DNA from: Mycobacterium montefiorense
GTDB lineage: Bacteria > Actinomycetota > Actinomycetes > Mycobacteriales > Mycobacteriaceae
Assembly (NCBI RefSeq): GCF_003112775.1
Contig: NZ_BFCH01000036.1
Location: 352,793-416,792, forward strand
Length of the DNA: 64,000 nucleotides
Reading direction: 5' to 3'
Within the stretch, counting starts at the first letter, position 1, and every line of letters starts with the position of its first letter. Positions 39,374-48,318 of this stretch are shown in pieces. The notes beneath the pieces were generated by a model. It was not told the DNA's origin. It worked only from the letters and a program-made list of their open reading frames with translations, and did not search any database. The position numbers and the translations under genes are program-made.

Positions 39374-40201
39374 GTGGCGGGACGTGAAGGATCACTGCAA
39401 GGACGGGTGGCATTCGTTACCGGTGCCGCCCGCGCGCAAGGGCGCGCACACGCGGTACGGCTGGCCGCCGAGGGCGCCGACATCATCGCGCTCGACATCT
39501 GCGCGTCGGCGTCGAGCACCATTACCTACACGCCGGCCACACCCGAGGACCTCAACGAGACCGTCCGCTTGGTGGAGGCGCAGGGCCGCAAGGTGCTGGC
39601 CCGCGAGGTGGACATTCGCGACGACCCCGCGGTGCGGCAGCTGGTGGCCGACGGCGTTGAGCAGTTCGGCCGGCTCGACATTCTGGTGGCCAACGCCGGA
39701 GTGCTGGGCTGGGGCCGGGTCTGGGAACTCAGCGACGAGCAGTGGGACACCGTCATCGGGGTCAATTTGACCGGCACCTGGCGCACCCTGCGCGCCGCGA
39801 TACCCGTGATGATCGAGGCCGGCAACGGTGGATCCATCGTGGTCGTGAGCTCGTCGGCCGGTATCAAGGCCACGCCCGGCAACGGCCACTACGCGGCCAG
39901 CAAATTCGGATTGACCGCACTGACCAACACCCTGGCTATCGAGCTCGGCGAATACAACATCCGGGTCAACTCCATCCACCCCTACTCGATCGACACCCCG
40001 ATGATCGAACCGGAAGCGATGATGGAGATCTTCGCCAAGCATCCCCGCTTCGTGCACAGCTTCCCGCCAATGCCGATGCAGTACAAGGGATTCATGGCCC
40101 CCGAAGAGGTTTCCGACGTTGTCGCCTGGTTGGCCGGCGACGGCTCGGGCACGGTGACGGGCATGCAGATCCCCGTTGATAAGGGTGCCCTAAAGTACTG
40201 A
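39374..40201 (+). CDS. Mycofactocin-type short-chain dehydrogenase (Rv0687-like)
   Basis: A 275-residue SDR with the Rossmann motif TGAARAQGRAHAVRLA (about residues 16-31), NAGVLG near 99, and the catalytic Ser-Tyr-Lys set (VSSSAGIKAT, then HYAASKFG). It carries the insertion after the second strand (DICASASSTITYTPATPEDLNETV) typical of SDRs that hold NAD non-exchangeably and need mycofactocin as external electron acceptor. The full mft operon lies 8 kb downstream. GTG at 39374 is the start. The alcohol substrate is unknown. Confidence 0.92.
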   Translation: MAGREGSLQGRVAFVTGAARAQGRAHAVRLAAEGADIIALDICASASSTITYTPATPEDLNETVRLVEAQGRKVLAREVDIRDDPAVRQLVADGVEQFGRLDILVANAGVLGWGRVWELSDEQWDTVIGVNLTGTWRTLRAAIPVMIEAGNGGSIVVVSSSAGIKATPGNGHYAASKFGLTALTNTLAIELGEYNIRVNSIHPYSIDTPMIEPEAMMEIFAKHPRFVHSFPPMPMQYKGFMAPEEVSDVVAWLAGDGSGTVTGMQIPVDKGALKY

Positions 40202-40226
40202 CCGCCGCGCGTGCTATGAACTCCAC

Positions 40227-41399
40227 GTGAGCAATAACGGAATCGTGATCGTCGGGGGAGGGCTCGCTGCTGCCCGCACGGCCGAGCAATTGCGCCGGTC
40301 GGAGTACACCGGGCCCGTCACGATCGTCAGCGACGAGGTGCATCTGCCCTACGACCGGCCGCCGCTGTCCAAGGAAGTGCTGCGCAAAGAGGTCGATGAC
40401 GTCGCCCTCAAGCCGCGTGAGTTCTACGACGAGAACAACATCACGCTGCGGCTGGGTGCGGCGGCCACCAGCTTGGACACCGCCGCGCAGACGCTGACTC
40501 TGTCCGACGGCACGTCGCTTGGCTACGACGAGCTGGTGATAGCGACCGGATTGGTGCCGCGGCGCATTCCAGCGTTCCCGGATCTCGACGGCATCCGCGT
40601 GCTGCGGTCGTTCGACGAGAGTGTGGCGCTGCGCGAGCACGCGTCCGAGGCGCAGCGCGCGGTGGTGGTCGGCGCCGGTTTCATCGGCTGCGAGGTCGCG
40701 GCGAGCTTACGCGGTCTGGGGGTTGAGGTCGTGCTGGTGGAGCCGCAGCCGACGCCGTTGGCCTCGGTGCTCGGCGAACAGATCGGTGAATTGGTGACGC
40801 GGTTGCATCGCGGCGAGGGTGTCGATGTGCGCACCGGTATCGGTGTTGCCGAGGTACGCGGCCAGCGGCACGTGGAGACGGTCTTGCTGACCGATGGCAG
40901 CGAGCTGGTGACAGACCTCGTTGTCGTCGGGATCGGATCACGGCCGGCCACCGAGTGGCTGCAGGGCAGCGGCGTCGACGTCGACAACGGTGTCATCTGC
41001 GACGAGGCCGGGCGAACGAGTGCGCCCAACGTGTGGGCGCTCGGTGACGTTGCCTCCTGGCGCGATGCGACGGGACATCAAGCACGCGTGGAGCATTGGA
41101 GCAACGTTGCAGATCAGGCCCGGGTTGTGGTGCCCGCGATGCTCGGCCAAGAGGTGCCTTCGATCACGGTCGTTCCGTACTTCTGGAGCGACCAGTACGA
41201 CGTCAAGATCCAGTGCCTGGGGGAGCCGGAGGCCACCGACATCGTGCATCTGGTCGAGGACGACGGACGAAAGTTCTTAGCCTACTACGAGCGTGACGGG
41301 GTAGTGGTGGGCGTGGTCGGCGGCGGCCTGCCGGGCAAGGCCATGAAGGCTCGCGGCAAAATCGCTGCCGCAACACCCATTTCGGAGCTGCTAGGCTGA
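40227..41399 (+). CDS. FAD-dependent ferredoxin reductase (Rv0688-like)
   Basis: A 390-residue pyridine-nucleotide-disulphide oxidoreductase. It has the FAD motif IVIVGGGLAAARTAEQLR (residues 6-23), PYDRPPLSKEVL, the NAD motif AVVVGAGFIGCEVAASLRGLG near 152-172, and VWALGDVASW near 273. It resembles the reductases that feed ferredoxins for P450s and other monooxygenases. It lies 26 bases after the SDR, so it is probably in the same transcript. Confidence 0.93.
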   Translation: MSNNGIVIVGGGLAAARTAEQLRRSEYTGPVTIVSDEVHLPYDRPPLSKEVLRKEVDDVALKPREFYDENNITLRLGAAATSLDTAAQTLTLSDGTSLGYDELVIATGLVPRRIPAFPDLDGIRVLRSFDESVALREHASEAQRAVVVGAGFIGCEVAASLRGLGVEVVLVEPQPTPLASVLGEQIGELVTRLHRGEGVDVRTGIGVAEVRGQRHVETVLLTDGSELVTDLVVVGIGSRPATEWLQGSGVDVDNGVICDEAGRTSAPNVWALGDVASWRDATGHQARVEHWSNVADQARVVVPAMLGQEVPSITVVPYFWSDQYDVKIQCLGEPEATDIVHLVEDDGRKFLAYYERDGVVVGVVGGGLPGKAMKARGKIAAATPISELLG

Positions 41400-41404
41400 C
41401 GGCC

Positions 41405-42388
41405 ATGCCCCGGGTGGCGATACTCGACGACTACGCCGACATGGCACTCGAGCTCGCCGACTGGTCTTCAGTGCAGAGCCGATCCGAGATCACCGTCTTC
41501 GACCGGCATTTGTCCGAAGCGGAAGCGGCGGACGTTCTGCAGCCGTTCGACGTGATCTGTACCCTGCGCGAACGTATGGCGTTGCCGCGCACGCTGATCG
41601 AGCGACTACCCAACTTGAAGCTGATCACGATCGTGGGCATGAGCCTGCCGAATTTGGACATGGCCGCGGCCAGCGAACACGGTGTGCTGGTTGCCCATTC
41701 GGATTTCGCCAACCCCCGGTACCGGGCCCTGCGCGATTCCACCCCCGAGCTCGCCTGGGGCCTGCTGATCGCGACGGTGCGCAATCTGGCCGAAGAGCAT
41801 CGGCGGATGCGCGATGGTGGGTGGCAGAGCAGCGTCGGCGTGACGCTTGCCGGTAAGACACTTGGGTTGCTGGGTCTGGGCAGGACGGGCAAGCGGATGG
41901 CCGAATACGGAGGCGTGTTTGGCATGGAAGTCGTTGCGTGGAGCCAGAATCTCACAGAGGAGGCCGCGATCGCGGTTGGCGCGCGCCGGGTCGAGAAAGC
42001 GGCCTTGTTCGAATCCTCCGATGTGGTCTCGATCCACCTGGTGCTCTCCGAACGGACGAGAGGTTTGGTCGGCGAACCCGAACTGGCTCTGATGAAGCCG
42101 CACGCCTACTTGGTCAACACGTCGCGGGGCCCGATCGTCGACGAGGCAGCGCTGATCGCGGCGCTGCAAAGCGGACGCATCGCCGCAGCCGGACTCGACG
42201 TCTTCGACGCCGAACCGCCCCCCTCGGACCATCCGCTGCGCCGCCTGCCGAATGTGACGTTGTCCCCCCACCTGGGGTACGTCACCCGCGAAATGCTGAA
42301 CGCCTTCTACTCGGACAGCATCGAAGCCGTGGTGTCTTGGCTGGACGGAACGCCGATTCGGATCGCCAACCCCGAGGCGCTGACCTAG
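41405..42388 (+). CDS. D-2-hydroxyacid dehydrogenase
   Basis: A 327-residue NAD-dependent enzyme of the D-isomer 2-hydroxyacid dehydrogenase family. The coenzyme motif LGLLGLGRTGKRMAEYG is near residue 152. Catalytic residues are present: Arg in NTSRGPIVDE (about 238), Glu in DVFDAEPPP (about 267) and His in LSPHLGYVT (about 285). It begins 6 bases after the ferredoxin reductase. Substrate (3-phosphoglycerate, glyoxylate or other) cannot be fixed. Confidence 0.9.
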   Translation: MPRVAILDDYADMALELADWSSVQSRSEITVFDRHLSEAEAADVLQPFDVICTLRERMALPRTLIERLPNLKLITIVGMSLPNLDMAAASEHGVLVAHSDFANPRYRALRDSTPELAWGLLIATVRNLAEEHRRMRDGGWQSSVGVTLAGKTLGLLGLGRTGKRMAEYGGVFGMEVVAWSQNLTEEAAIAVGARRVEKAALFESSDVVSIHLVLSERTRGLVGEPELALMKPHAYLVNTSRGPIVDEAALIAALQSGRIAAAGLDVFDAEPPPSDHPLRRLPNVTLSPHLGYVTREMLNAFYSDSIEAVVSWLDGTPIRIANPEALT

Positions 42389-42391
42389 AGA

Positions 42392-43219
42392 TCAGGTTGC
42401 GGTTGTCGCCTGCAGAATACCGGGGGCGCAAGCGGTTTCGACGACCGTCGTGAGTTCGCGGGCGATGCCCGGCGCGGTGGCGATCGTCGAGGCGGAGCGG
42501 TGGGTGTGCGGATTGCCTTGCGCGTCGACGACATGCGCTCCGGCTTCACGGGCGATCAGCGTTCCCGCGGCGGTGTCCCATGGCTTGTTGGACATCATGA
42601 CGCAGGCGTCCAGCGCTCCCTCGGCGACGAACGCGAGATCGAGAGTCGCGGCGCCGACCATCCGAATGCGTTCCACGCGAGGCACCAGCTCGGCGGTGAG
42701 CGCGAGCCGGGGCTCGTTGAGCGCGGCAGCATCGTGGCCGACGGCGTAGTCGCCGAGAGACACGATTGCCTCGGCGAGGCGGGTGGAGCCGCTGACGTCG
42801 ATCGGCTCACCGTTGAGGAAGGCGCCCTGATTCTGGATGGCGTGATACCTGCGGCCAAGCAACGGCGCGTGGGTGACGGCGACGACGGTGGCGCCGCGGT
42901 ACATCAAGGCCAGCGAGACCGAGCACAGCGGTAGCCCATGCACGAAATTCGACGTTCCGTCGATGGGGTCCAGCACCCAGAGCCATTCCGCGGTCTCGAT
43001 ATCGGGTTGCGCGGGCGATTCCTCGGCAAGCAGCGGGATGTCGGGTGTGGCTTTGCGCAGGTAGTCGTCGATGTCGCGTTGAATCGCAAGATCGATATCG
43101 GTCACCAGATCGCGGTCACCCTTGTGATGCACAGCGTCCGGATTCGACGTCTCGAGTGTTATCGCACCGATTTGTGTTGCATCGCAAGCAATTTTGAATA
43201 GATCGTCGTAGGTCTTCAT
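42392..43219 (-). CDS. Inositol monophosphatase-family protein
   Basis: A 275-residue Mg-dependent phosphatase. Metal-binding motifs are DLVTDID near residue 37, AEES near 66, WVLDPIDGTSNFVHG near 82-96 and NKPWDTAAGTLIAREAG near 210. The ATG at 43219 gives MKTYDDLFKIA; the frame is open further upstream but not conserved in type. Substrate may be inositol phosphate, histidinol phosphate or another sugar phosphate. It is convergent with the hydroxyacid dehydrogenase, with 3 bases between stops. Confidence 0.9.
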   Translation of the reverse strand: MKTYDDLFKIACDATQIGAITLETSNPDAVHHKGDRDLVTDIDLAIQRDIDDYLRKATPDIPLLAEESPAQPDIETAEWLWVLDPIDGTSNFVHGLPLCSVSLALMYRGATVVAVTHAPLLGRRYHAIQNQGAFLNGEPIDVSGSTRLAEAIVSLGDYAVGHDAAALNEPRLALTAELVPRVERIRMVGAATLDLAFVAEGALDACVMMSNKPWDTAAGTLIAREAGAHVVDAQGNPHTHRSASTIATAPGIARELTTVVETACAPGILQATTAT

Positions 43220-43767
43220 CCGGCGGCATGCCTCGCTTCCAGAGTCTGGGCGTGTGTTCGGCTCCCCGAGCATAGAGGCTGCCGGATTCCGCTTTGCGCC
43301 CGGCCGTTGTGCGGATATTTCTCCCGCCCACCGCAATGACTGGTAATTGTGCTGTTGCACAACGTATTTCGTGCCAATGCGACCGTGCGCGGCAAATAGT
43401 ATTCGGTGGTGATGCACCTCACGAGATCGCTACGTTTGAATGCGAACAAGGCGATTTGCCAAGCGGTGTATTCGATGTCACACCGATAGCCGAAAGATGC
43501 TCATAAGTTGGTCTGTGCTGGCGGGCGGTGACTCATACTGTCTCAATGCTTTTGCCGCGCCGACATGCCGTGCCGCGGCGATTGGGCGCAAGCTGGCCAA
43601 TTCGACTAGCTTTCGAAGGCGATCGGTGTCGGTGGACCTCGTGAAATTCAGATGAGCTCGGCCTCTTGGAGATTCGCGGGTTGTGGACAACGAAGTCCGG
43701 CTCAACGGCTGCTGCCGGCCCGGTCTCCACAGAGATGACAAGCAATATGGCAGGCAGGTGACGACGA
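43220..43767. other. 548-base intergenic region without a gene
   Basis: Both strands contain only short open frames with no motif and no ribosome binding site. The base composition is less GC-biased than that of the neighbours. Promoters for the phosphatase (leftward) and aldo-keto reductase (rightward) must lie here, but I could not pick a convincing -35/-10 pair or operator. Confidence 0.6.
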
Positions 43768-44625
43768 ATGACCGTTATTGACGACGTATGCAGTACGCCG
43801 AAAATCCCGACGATCACTCTGAACGACGACGCGAAGATGCCGGTGCTCGGGCTCGGTGTCGCCAAGTTGTCGGACGCTGAAGCGGAACGTTCGGTCACCG
43901 CTGCGTTGGAAGCCGGCTGCCGATTGATTGACACCGCTGCCGCTTACGGCAACGAGGGCGCCGTCGGCCGGGCGATCGCCAAATCGGGACTTGGTCGCGA
44001 CGAACTGTTCGTCACCACAAAGCTGGGCACGTCGAATCAGGGCTTCGAAACCGCCCAAGCCGCCTGCCACGCAAGCCTGGACCGGCTGGGGCTGGATTAC
44101 CTCGACCTGTATCTGATCCACTGGCCCGCGCCGGCGCTGGGCAAGTTCGTGGAGAGTTTCGAAGGCATGATCCAGTCCAAAGAGCAGGGTCATGTCCGCT
44201 CGATCGGAGTTTCGAACTTCACCGAGGACCATCTCTCGATGATCATCGAACAGACATCCGAGGTGCCGGCTGTCAACCAAATCGAGCTGCATCCGCGTCT
44301 GAACCAGGCCGACTTGCGGCAAACCCACGCCGAACACGACGTTGTCACCCAGTCCTACAGCCCGCTGGGCGTCGGCAGGTTGATCGACGAACAGATTGTC
44401 ACGTCGATCGCCGCGCAGTACGGTCGCTCACCCGCGCAGGTGCTGGTCCGCTGGAACCTGCAATTGAACAACGTCGTCGTCTCGCGGTCTTCCAAGCCTG
44501 AGCGCGTCGCGCAGAACCTCGATGTCTTCGACTTCACTCTGGAACCCGAACACATGGTGGCGATCGAGGCGCTGCATGACGGCACCCGGGTGCTGCACGA
44601 CCCGATGACCTTCACCGGTACTTAG
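43768..44625 (+). CDS. Aldo-keto reductase
   Basis: A 285-residue NADPH-dependent reductase of the AKR fold, closely similar in pattern to the mycobacterial Rv2971 enzyme. It shows GLGVAKLSDAEAERSV, GCRLIDTAAAYGNEGAVGRAI (catalytic Asp and Tyr near residues 53-58), TTKLGT with the catalytic Lys near 85, and YLIHWPAP with the catalytic His near 117. The C-terminal NADPH-binding SRSSKPERVAQN is near 245. It probably reduces aldehydes or dicarbonyls such as methylglyoxal. Its stop overlaps the VOC gene's stop by 4 bases. Confidence 0.92.
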   Translation: MTVIDDVCSTPKIPTITLNDDAKMPVLGLGVAKLSDAEAERSVTAALEAGCRLIDTAAAYGNEGAVGRAIAKSGLGRDELFVTTKLGTSNQGFETAQAACHASLDRLGLDYLDLYLIHWPAPALGKFVESFEGMIQSKEQGHVRSIGVSNFTEDHLSMIIEQTSEVPAVNQIELHPRLNQADLRQTHAEHDVVTQSYSPLGVGRLIDEQIVTSIAAQYGRSPAQVLVRWNLQLNNVVVSRSSKPERVAQNLDVFDFTLEPEHMVAIEALHDGTRVLHDPMTFTGT

Positions 44626-45896
44626 AGCTGCCCTAGGTAGAACCGCGCGCCTTGGTTGTCGGTGCACTCGGCGGTCATGCCGTAGGGCTGGCGGGCGGGA
44701 TCGGCAACCACGGTGCCGCCGGCCTCGCGGACCCGCGTGACCGCCGCGTCGATGTCGGCCACTGTCCACATCGGCACGGTGCTGGGACGCTCGCTGCCAC
44801 CGGCAGCGCCGGCCATCGGATGCGTGCCTACCACCTGCCAGCCGTCGGCCACGCGGCCGGGCTCGAAGCTCCAGCCCAACAGCCGGCCATAGAAATCGCG
44901 GAATTCGGCCGAATCCGGTACCTGGTAGGTGACGTAGGACAGCTCGCCGGGCCCAGAGCCGTTGACTTCCGGGCGCTTTCGACCCGCGGTGGGCTGGTGA
45001 ACCGCGAACGCCGCGCCCTGCGGATCGGTGGCATCGAGCAGGATGCCGTACTCGGTCTGCCGGATCTCGCCCGGGACGCCGCCGGCCTCGGCTATCGCGT
45101 CGCGAGCAACCTGAAGGTCGTCGACGGCATAGCAGCAGAACAAGGTGGCGGGTTGCGCGGTGGCAAAGATTCCGGTCGGGAGGTCGGTATTCGTCACCCG
45201 ATGCGATGCGGGGTCGTAGGTCCAGCCCAGCACATGTCCGTAGAAGGCGGCCGCGCGGTCGGCGTCCGGGGTCCAGACCGAGACGTATCCGATGTCGCCG
45301 TGCCGAATGCCGGCAATGGGCACCGCCGTCGGCCCGGACAACATCCAGCGGTGCCCGAATGGATCGACGATGGTCGCGTTGCGCGTTCCGTAGTTTTCGT
45401 AGATCTCCCGCTCGACGGTGGCGCCGTGTTTGCGAGCTTGCTGCAGGGCGGCTTCGGTGTCCGCGACCTGCAGCATCAGGCTGACCGAAACAGCATGCAG
45501 TGCAGGCGCTTTCAAGCCATATTCAGGGTATTCGTCGGCCAGATACAGCACGCCGTCGGCCATCGCGATCTCGGCGTGCCCAATGCGCCCGTCGTCCATG
45601 ACGATGGGATCGCCGATTACGACGGCGCCGAACGCATCGGCGTACCAAGCGATGGCCGCACGTGCGTTCGCCACGCTCAGGTAGGGCAGTGCCGCCGGCC
45701 GCGGTGCACGCGGCGTAGCGGGTTCGGCCAGTTCGGCGATGGCACTGGTGGTGCCGCTCATGACAACTCCTTCCGGTAGGGATAGTGCGGATTCCAATTG
45801 CCGGCGCAGCCGCGCGGCAAAATCCGGATCGGGTTGAACCGGAAGGTCATTGGCGTGCAGCACGCTGAGCGGGTCGCTATGGTCGCGCGGGTTCAT
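44622..45896 (-). CDS. VOC (glyoxalase)-domain protein coupled to an ECF sigma factor
   Basis: A 424-residue protein. Residues 1-50 form a charged N-terminal segment (MNPRDHSDPLSVLHANDLPV, then FAARLRRQLESAL) of the sort seen in proteins paired with ECF sigma factors. Three VOC modules follow: PYLSVANARAAIAWYADAFGA (about 70), GYVSVWTPDADRAAAFYGHVLGW (about 205) and ELSYVTYQVPDSAEFRDFYGRLLGW (about 320). Its start overlaps the sigma gene stop as ATGA (45893-45896). It may act as sensor or anti-sigma partner, or as an enzyme induced by the sigma factor; this is inference. Confidence 0.82.
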   Translation of the reverse strand: MNPRDHSDPLSVLHANDLPVQPDPDFAARLRRQLESALSLPEGVVMSGTTSAIAELAEPATPRAPRPAALPYLSVANARAAIAWYADAFGAVVIGDPIVMDDGRIGHAEIAMADGVLYLADEYPEYGLKAPALHAVSVSLMLQVADTEAALQQARKHGATVEREIYENYGTRNATIVDPFGHRWMLSGPTAVPIAGIRHGDIGYVSVWTPDADRAAAFYGHVLGWTYDPASHRVTNTDLPTGIFATAQPATLFCCYAVDDLQVARDAIAEAGGVPGEIRQTEYGILLDATDPQGAAFAVHQPTAGRKRPEVNGSGPGELSYVTYQVPDSAEFRDFYGRLLGWSFEPGRVADGWQVVGTHPMAGAAGGSERPSTVPMWTVADIDAAVTRVREAGGTVVADPARQPYGMTAECTDNQGARFYLGQL

Positions 45897-46414
45897 GACA
45901 TGCCTCCCTCCGGATACTGCTTCTTGAACGCGCGGCGCGCCCGCACCAGCAAGGCTTCGGTAGCGTGCACCGTGCGCCCGATCAGCTCGGCACATTCGCC
46001 GACGCTGCAGTCGTCCATATAGCGCAGCACCAGCACGGTGCGGTGCGGCTCAGCCAGTCGGGCCAGCACGGCTTCGGCGACCATGCGGTCCAGTTCGGTA
46101 TCCCAGTCGTCGGCCGTGTCGACCGGCTCCGGCAGTTCGGCCATCGGCACGCTGAGCCGGTCCGGACCGCGCCGGTAGTGGTCGGCCAATTTGTGTCGTG
46201 CCACGCCGAGTAACCACGCAAGCGACATCGGCGGCGGCTCGGCTTTGCGCGCGGCGTCCATCGCGGCGAGGAACGTCTCCGACGTCAGGTCCTCCGCCGC
46301 CCCGCGATCGCCACAGCGTCGGACGAAATAGCCGTAGACCGCCGGCAACGCCTCGTCGTAGAGCGTCAAAAGCGCGCGTCGAGCGTCGGATTGATGATCC
46401 GTTTCGGCGCCCAC
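45893..46414 (-). CDS. ECF (group IV) sigma factor
   Basis: A 173-residue sigma-70 family factor with region 2 (LYDEALPAVYGYFVRRCGDRGAAEDLTSETFLAA, then LAWLLGVARHKLADHYRR) and region 4 (LAEPHRTVLVLRYMDDCSVGECAELIGRTVHATEALLVRARRAFK). I prefer GTG 46414 (MGAETDHQSDARR); a TTG at 46441 would add nine residues. Translational coupling to the VOC protein suggests the pair forms one signalling unit. It does not match a named M. tuberculosis sigma factor that I can place with confidence. Confidence 0.85.
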   Translation of the reverse strand: MGAETDHQSDARRALLTLYDEALPAVYGYFVRRCGDRGAAEDLTSETFLAAMDAARKAEPPPMSLAWLLGVARHKLADHYRRGPDRLSVPMAELPEPVDTADDWDTELDRMVAEAVLARLAEPHRTVLVLRYMDDCSVGECAELIGRTVHATEALLVRARRAFKKQYPEGGMS

Positions 46415-46481
46415 ACCCTTATCGTCGCCGCGGCAATGCAAACTCCGACGGGTTGTGAGCGAAAAATTTTCCAGATTGTGG

Positions 46482-47534
46482 CTATTGCCAGTTCACGGGT
46501 GGGCCATGCGCATGGCATTCACCCAGCACGACAAGTTCGCCGCGCGGCCAGCGACGCGCGCGCACCAAGAACTTCAGTGCAGCGCCTGGGCCGTCGCGAG
46601 CGGGCTCCATCGTCAAATGCGCAAAGGGCGAGCGGGCATCGGCGCGTGCACCCAGCGAACTGACGTGAGCGCGCACGGCCGTGCGTTCGTTCTCGGACAG
46701 GTACTGCCAGATGACCGAATGCCACAGCACGGTCAACGCGCCCTCGGCCAGTGTCAAGCCGGCGACCGCGTCGGCGGCGCTGAGCCGCACCAGTTGTGCC
46801 GGTACCTTGCGGGCGATCGCGATGGCGCCCCGCAACCGCTGCAGCCGGGCGACCTGATCGGGCCAGACATAGCTCGACGCGGTGATCTCCCCGTCGGCGA
46901 CGGTGACATCGACGGGCGCGATGTCGTACCCGCGCCGTTCCACGATCTGTACCGAACCGGTGGGTGGCAACTGCCCCTGCCACGCGTGGTCGATCAGTAC
47001 CGGCGAGTCGCTCGGTCCCCACTGCCCGCTGCCGTAGCGATAGCGGTATTTGTCGGCCCGCAGGTTCAGCCCGGCGCTGGATCCGATCTCGAAAAGCCGT
47101 ACCGGGAATCCGATTTCGTGATTGATGCGCAGCAGCGCGCCGATCAGTGCGGCAGATCGACCCACCTCGTTGGTTTGCGGCGGATGACCGAGCGCCGCGC
47201 GCAGCGAGTCGGCATGGTCGAACGCGACGGCCTTGATCGCGGGCCACGCGCTGCCGGCATCCCAGGTGCCGCCGGTGCTGGGATACCACTGGCGCAATGC
47301 CGGCGCCCGGTCGCCGAGCACCAACCGGTGCAAACCACCCAGCAGGCGCAGTGGCACCGCCTCGCGCGACGGGTCGTCTTCGTGGCCGGAGAGAATCGAC
47401 GCGAAGATGCCGCCGGCTTCGACATCGGAGGCCACCAGCTCGAACAGGTCGTCATACATCCTGGACCCGGACGCGCCGCAGAACCGCCCCTGCGATCGCA
47501 AGGTGTGCAGCAGATGCCCGGTGTTGGCGGTCAC
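46482..47534 (-). CDS. DUF2332 protein (Rv0690c-like)
   Basis: A 350-residue protein of DUF2332, function unknown. Family features include GASGSRMYDDLFELVA near residue 25, GSSAGLNLRADKYRYRYG near 160 (a glycine-rich, SAM-binding-like stretch), and the C-terminal RWPRGELVVLGECHAHGPPV. The start GTG at 47534 overlaps the mftR stop (GTGA), so the two genes are co-transcribed. The same neighbour occurs beside mftR in M. tuberculosis, but a direct part in mycofactocin is not known to me. Confidence 0.87.
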   Translation of the reverse strand: MTANTGHLLHTLRSQGRFCGASGSRMYDDLFELVASDVEAGGIFASILSGHEDDPSREAVPLRLLGGLHRLVLGDRAPALRQWYPSTGGTWDAGSAWPAIKAVAFDHADSLRAALGHPPQTNEVGRSAALIGALLRINHEIGFPVRLFEIGSSAGLNLRADKYRYRYGSGQWGPSDSPVLIDHAWQGQLPPTGSVQIVERRGYDIAPVDVTVADGEITASSYVWPDQVARLQRLRGAIAIARKVPAQLVRLSAADAVAGLTLAEGALTVLWHSVIWQYLSENERTAVRAHVSSLGARADARSPFAHLTMEPARDGPGAALKFLVRARRWPRGELVVLGECHAHGPPVNWQ

Positions 47535-48127
47535 GGCTTCAGCCTTTCCAGCCCGGCGCCGACGACGTCGAAGGCGTTGCCGAGAGCCACCGGCAACGGG
47601 ACGGATTCGTCGCCCAGCCAATGCTCGTAGGCCGAAAGTGCGACACCGAGCAGCGTCCATGCGACGGTCTGGGGCCCCAAGTCGCTCGTCTTGGCGCCCG
47701 AGCGCCGGGCGACGAACTCCGCAATCACCTCACGCCAGCCGGCGTACATCGTCATCGAATACGCCTGCAGTTCGGCGGTCTGCAGGATGACCCGCATCCG
47801 CTGGCGATGCTGGACGGTCTCGGAGTCGTCAAAGGTGTTGAACGCCAACAGTGCCGTCCGAAGCGCCTCACCCAGCGGAACTCGCGGGCCGACCATGTCG
47901 AGCAGTTCCCGAAGGTGTGCGAGATGGGTGTCGAACTCACCCCACAAGATGGCGTTCTTGGACGCGTAGTAGCGGAACAGCGTGCGCCGCGAGATCCCGG
48001 CAGCCTGTGCGACATCGTCGACGCTTACCTCGGCAAATCCCCGCGCGGTGAATAACTCGATGGCGACGTCGGTGATGTCGTGTGGTGTCGTCGAGCGGCG
48101 CCGGCCTACCCGCGACTCCGGAAGCAT
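47531..48127 (-). CDS. mftR: Mycofactocin-locus TetR repressor
   Basis: A 198-residue TetR protein from the ATG at 48127 (MLPESRVGRRRST); ATGs at 48145 and 48163 are alternatives. The helix-turn-helix is AEVSVDDVAQAAGISRRTLFRYYASKNAILW (about residues 30-60). The C-terminal domain carries a mycofactocin-type TetR pattern (ETVQHRQRMRVILQTAELQAYSM). In mycobacteria MftR represses the mft operon and is relieved by long-chain acyl-CoAs. It is divergent from mftA, with about 100 bases between starts. Confidence 0.92.
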   Translation of the reverse strand: MLPESRVGRRRSTTPHDITDVAIELFTARGFAEVSVDDVAQAAGISRRTLFRYYASKNAILWGEFDTHLAHLRELLDMVGPRVPLGEALRTALLAFNTFDDSETVQHRQRMRVILQTAELQAYSMTMYAGWREVIAEFVARRSGAKTSDLGPQTVAWTLLGVALSAYEHWLGDESVPLPVALGNAFDVVGAGLERLKP

Positions 48128-48163
48128 CAGACCCGCCCCTTCCATTTCGGCACTCGATGCCAT

Positions 48164-48183
48164 ATTCTGACGACGATTCTGAC
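48164..48183. promoter_or_regulatory. Tandem ATTCTGAC repeats between mftR and mftA
   Basis: ATTCTGAC occurs at 48164-48171 and again at 48176-48183, a 12-base period, in the divergent mftR/mftA promoter region. They could be an MftR binding site or activator half-sites. The repeats are seen directly; the function is a guess. Confidence 0.4.
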
Positions 48184-48226
48184 AAGATCGACCATCGTTG
48201 TCGAGACCGTAGGAGAGGCACTTCAT

Positions 48227-48316
48227 ATGGACCGCGAGACCCAGACCGACGCCGAGCTCGTCACCGAGACTCTGGTTGAAGAGGTGTCCATCGACGGAAT
48301 GTGCGGGGTCTACTGA
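48227..48316 (+). CDS. mftA: Mycofactocin precursor peptide
   Basis: A 29-residue gene too short for most automatic callers. It starts at ATG 48227 with AGGAG about 11 bases upstream. The peptide begins MDRETQTDAE and ends in the conserved core IDGMCGVY. In the known pathway MftC, with MftB, oxidatively decarboxylates the terminal Tyr and crosslinks it to the preceding Val. MftE then frees the Val-Tyr-derived dipeptide, which becomes the redox-active head of mycofactocin. It is followed at once by mftB. Confidence 0.95.
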   Translation: MDRETQTDAELVTETLVEEVSIDGMCGVY

Positions 48317-48318
48317 CC

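Noticed and set aside
43294..43741. Short open frames in the 43.2-43.8 kb gap
   Set aside because: No motif, no ribosome binding site and no neighbour logic on either strand.
48301..48318. An earlier GTG start for mftB inside mftA
   Set aside because: It would overlap the core codons of the precursor gene; GTG 48319 just after the mftA stop fits homologues better.
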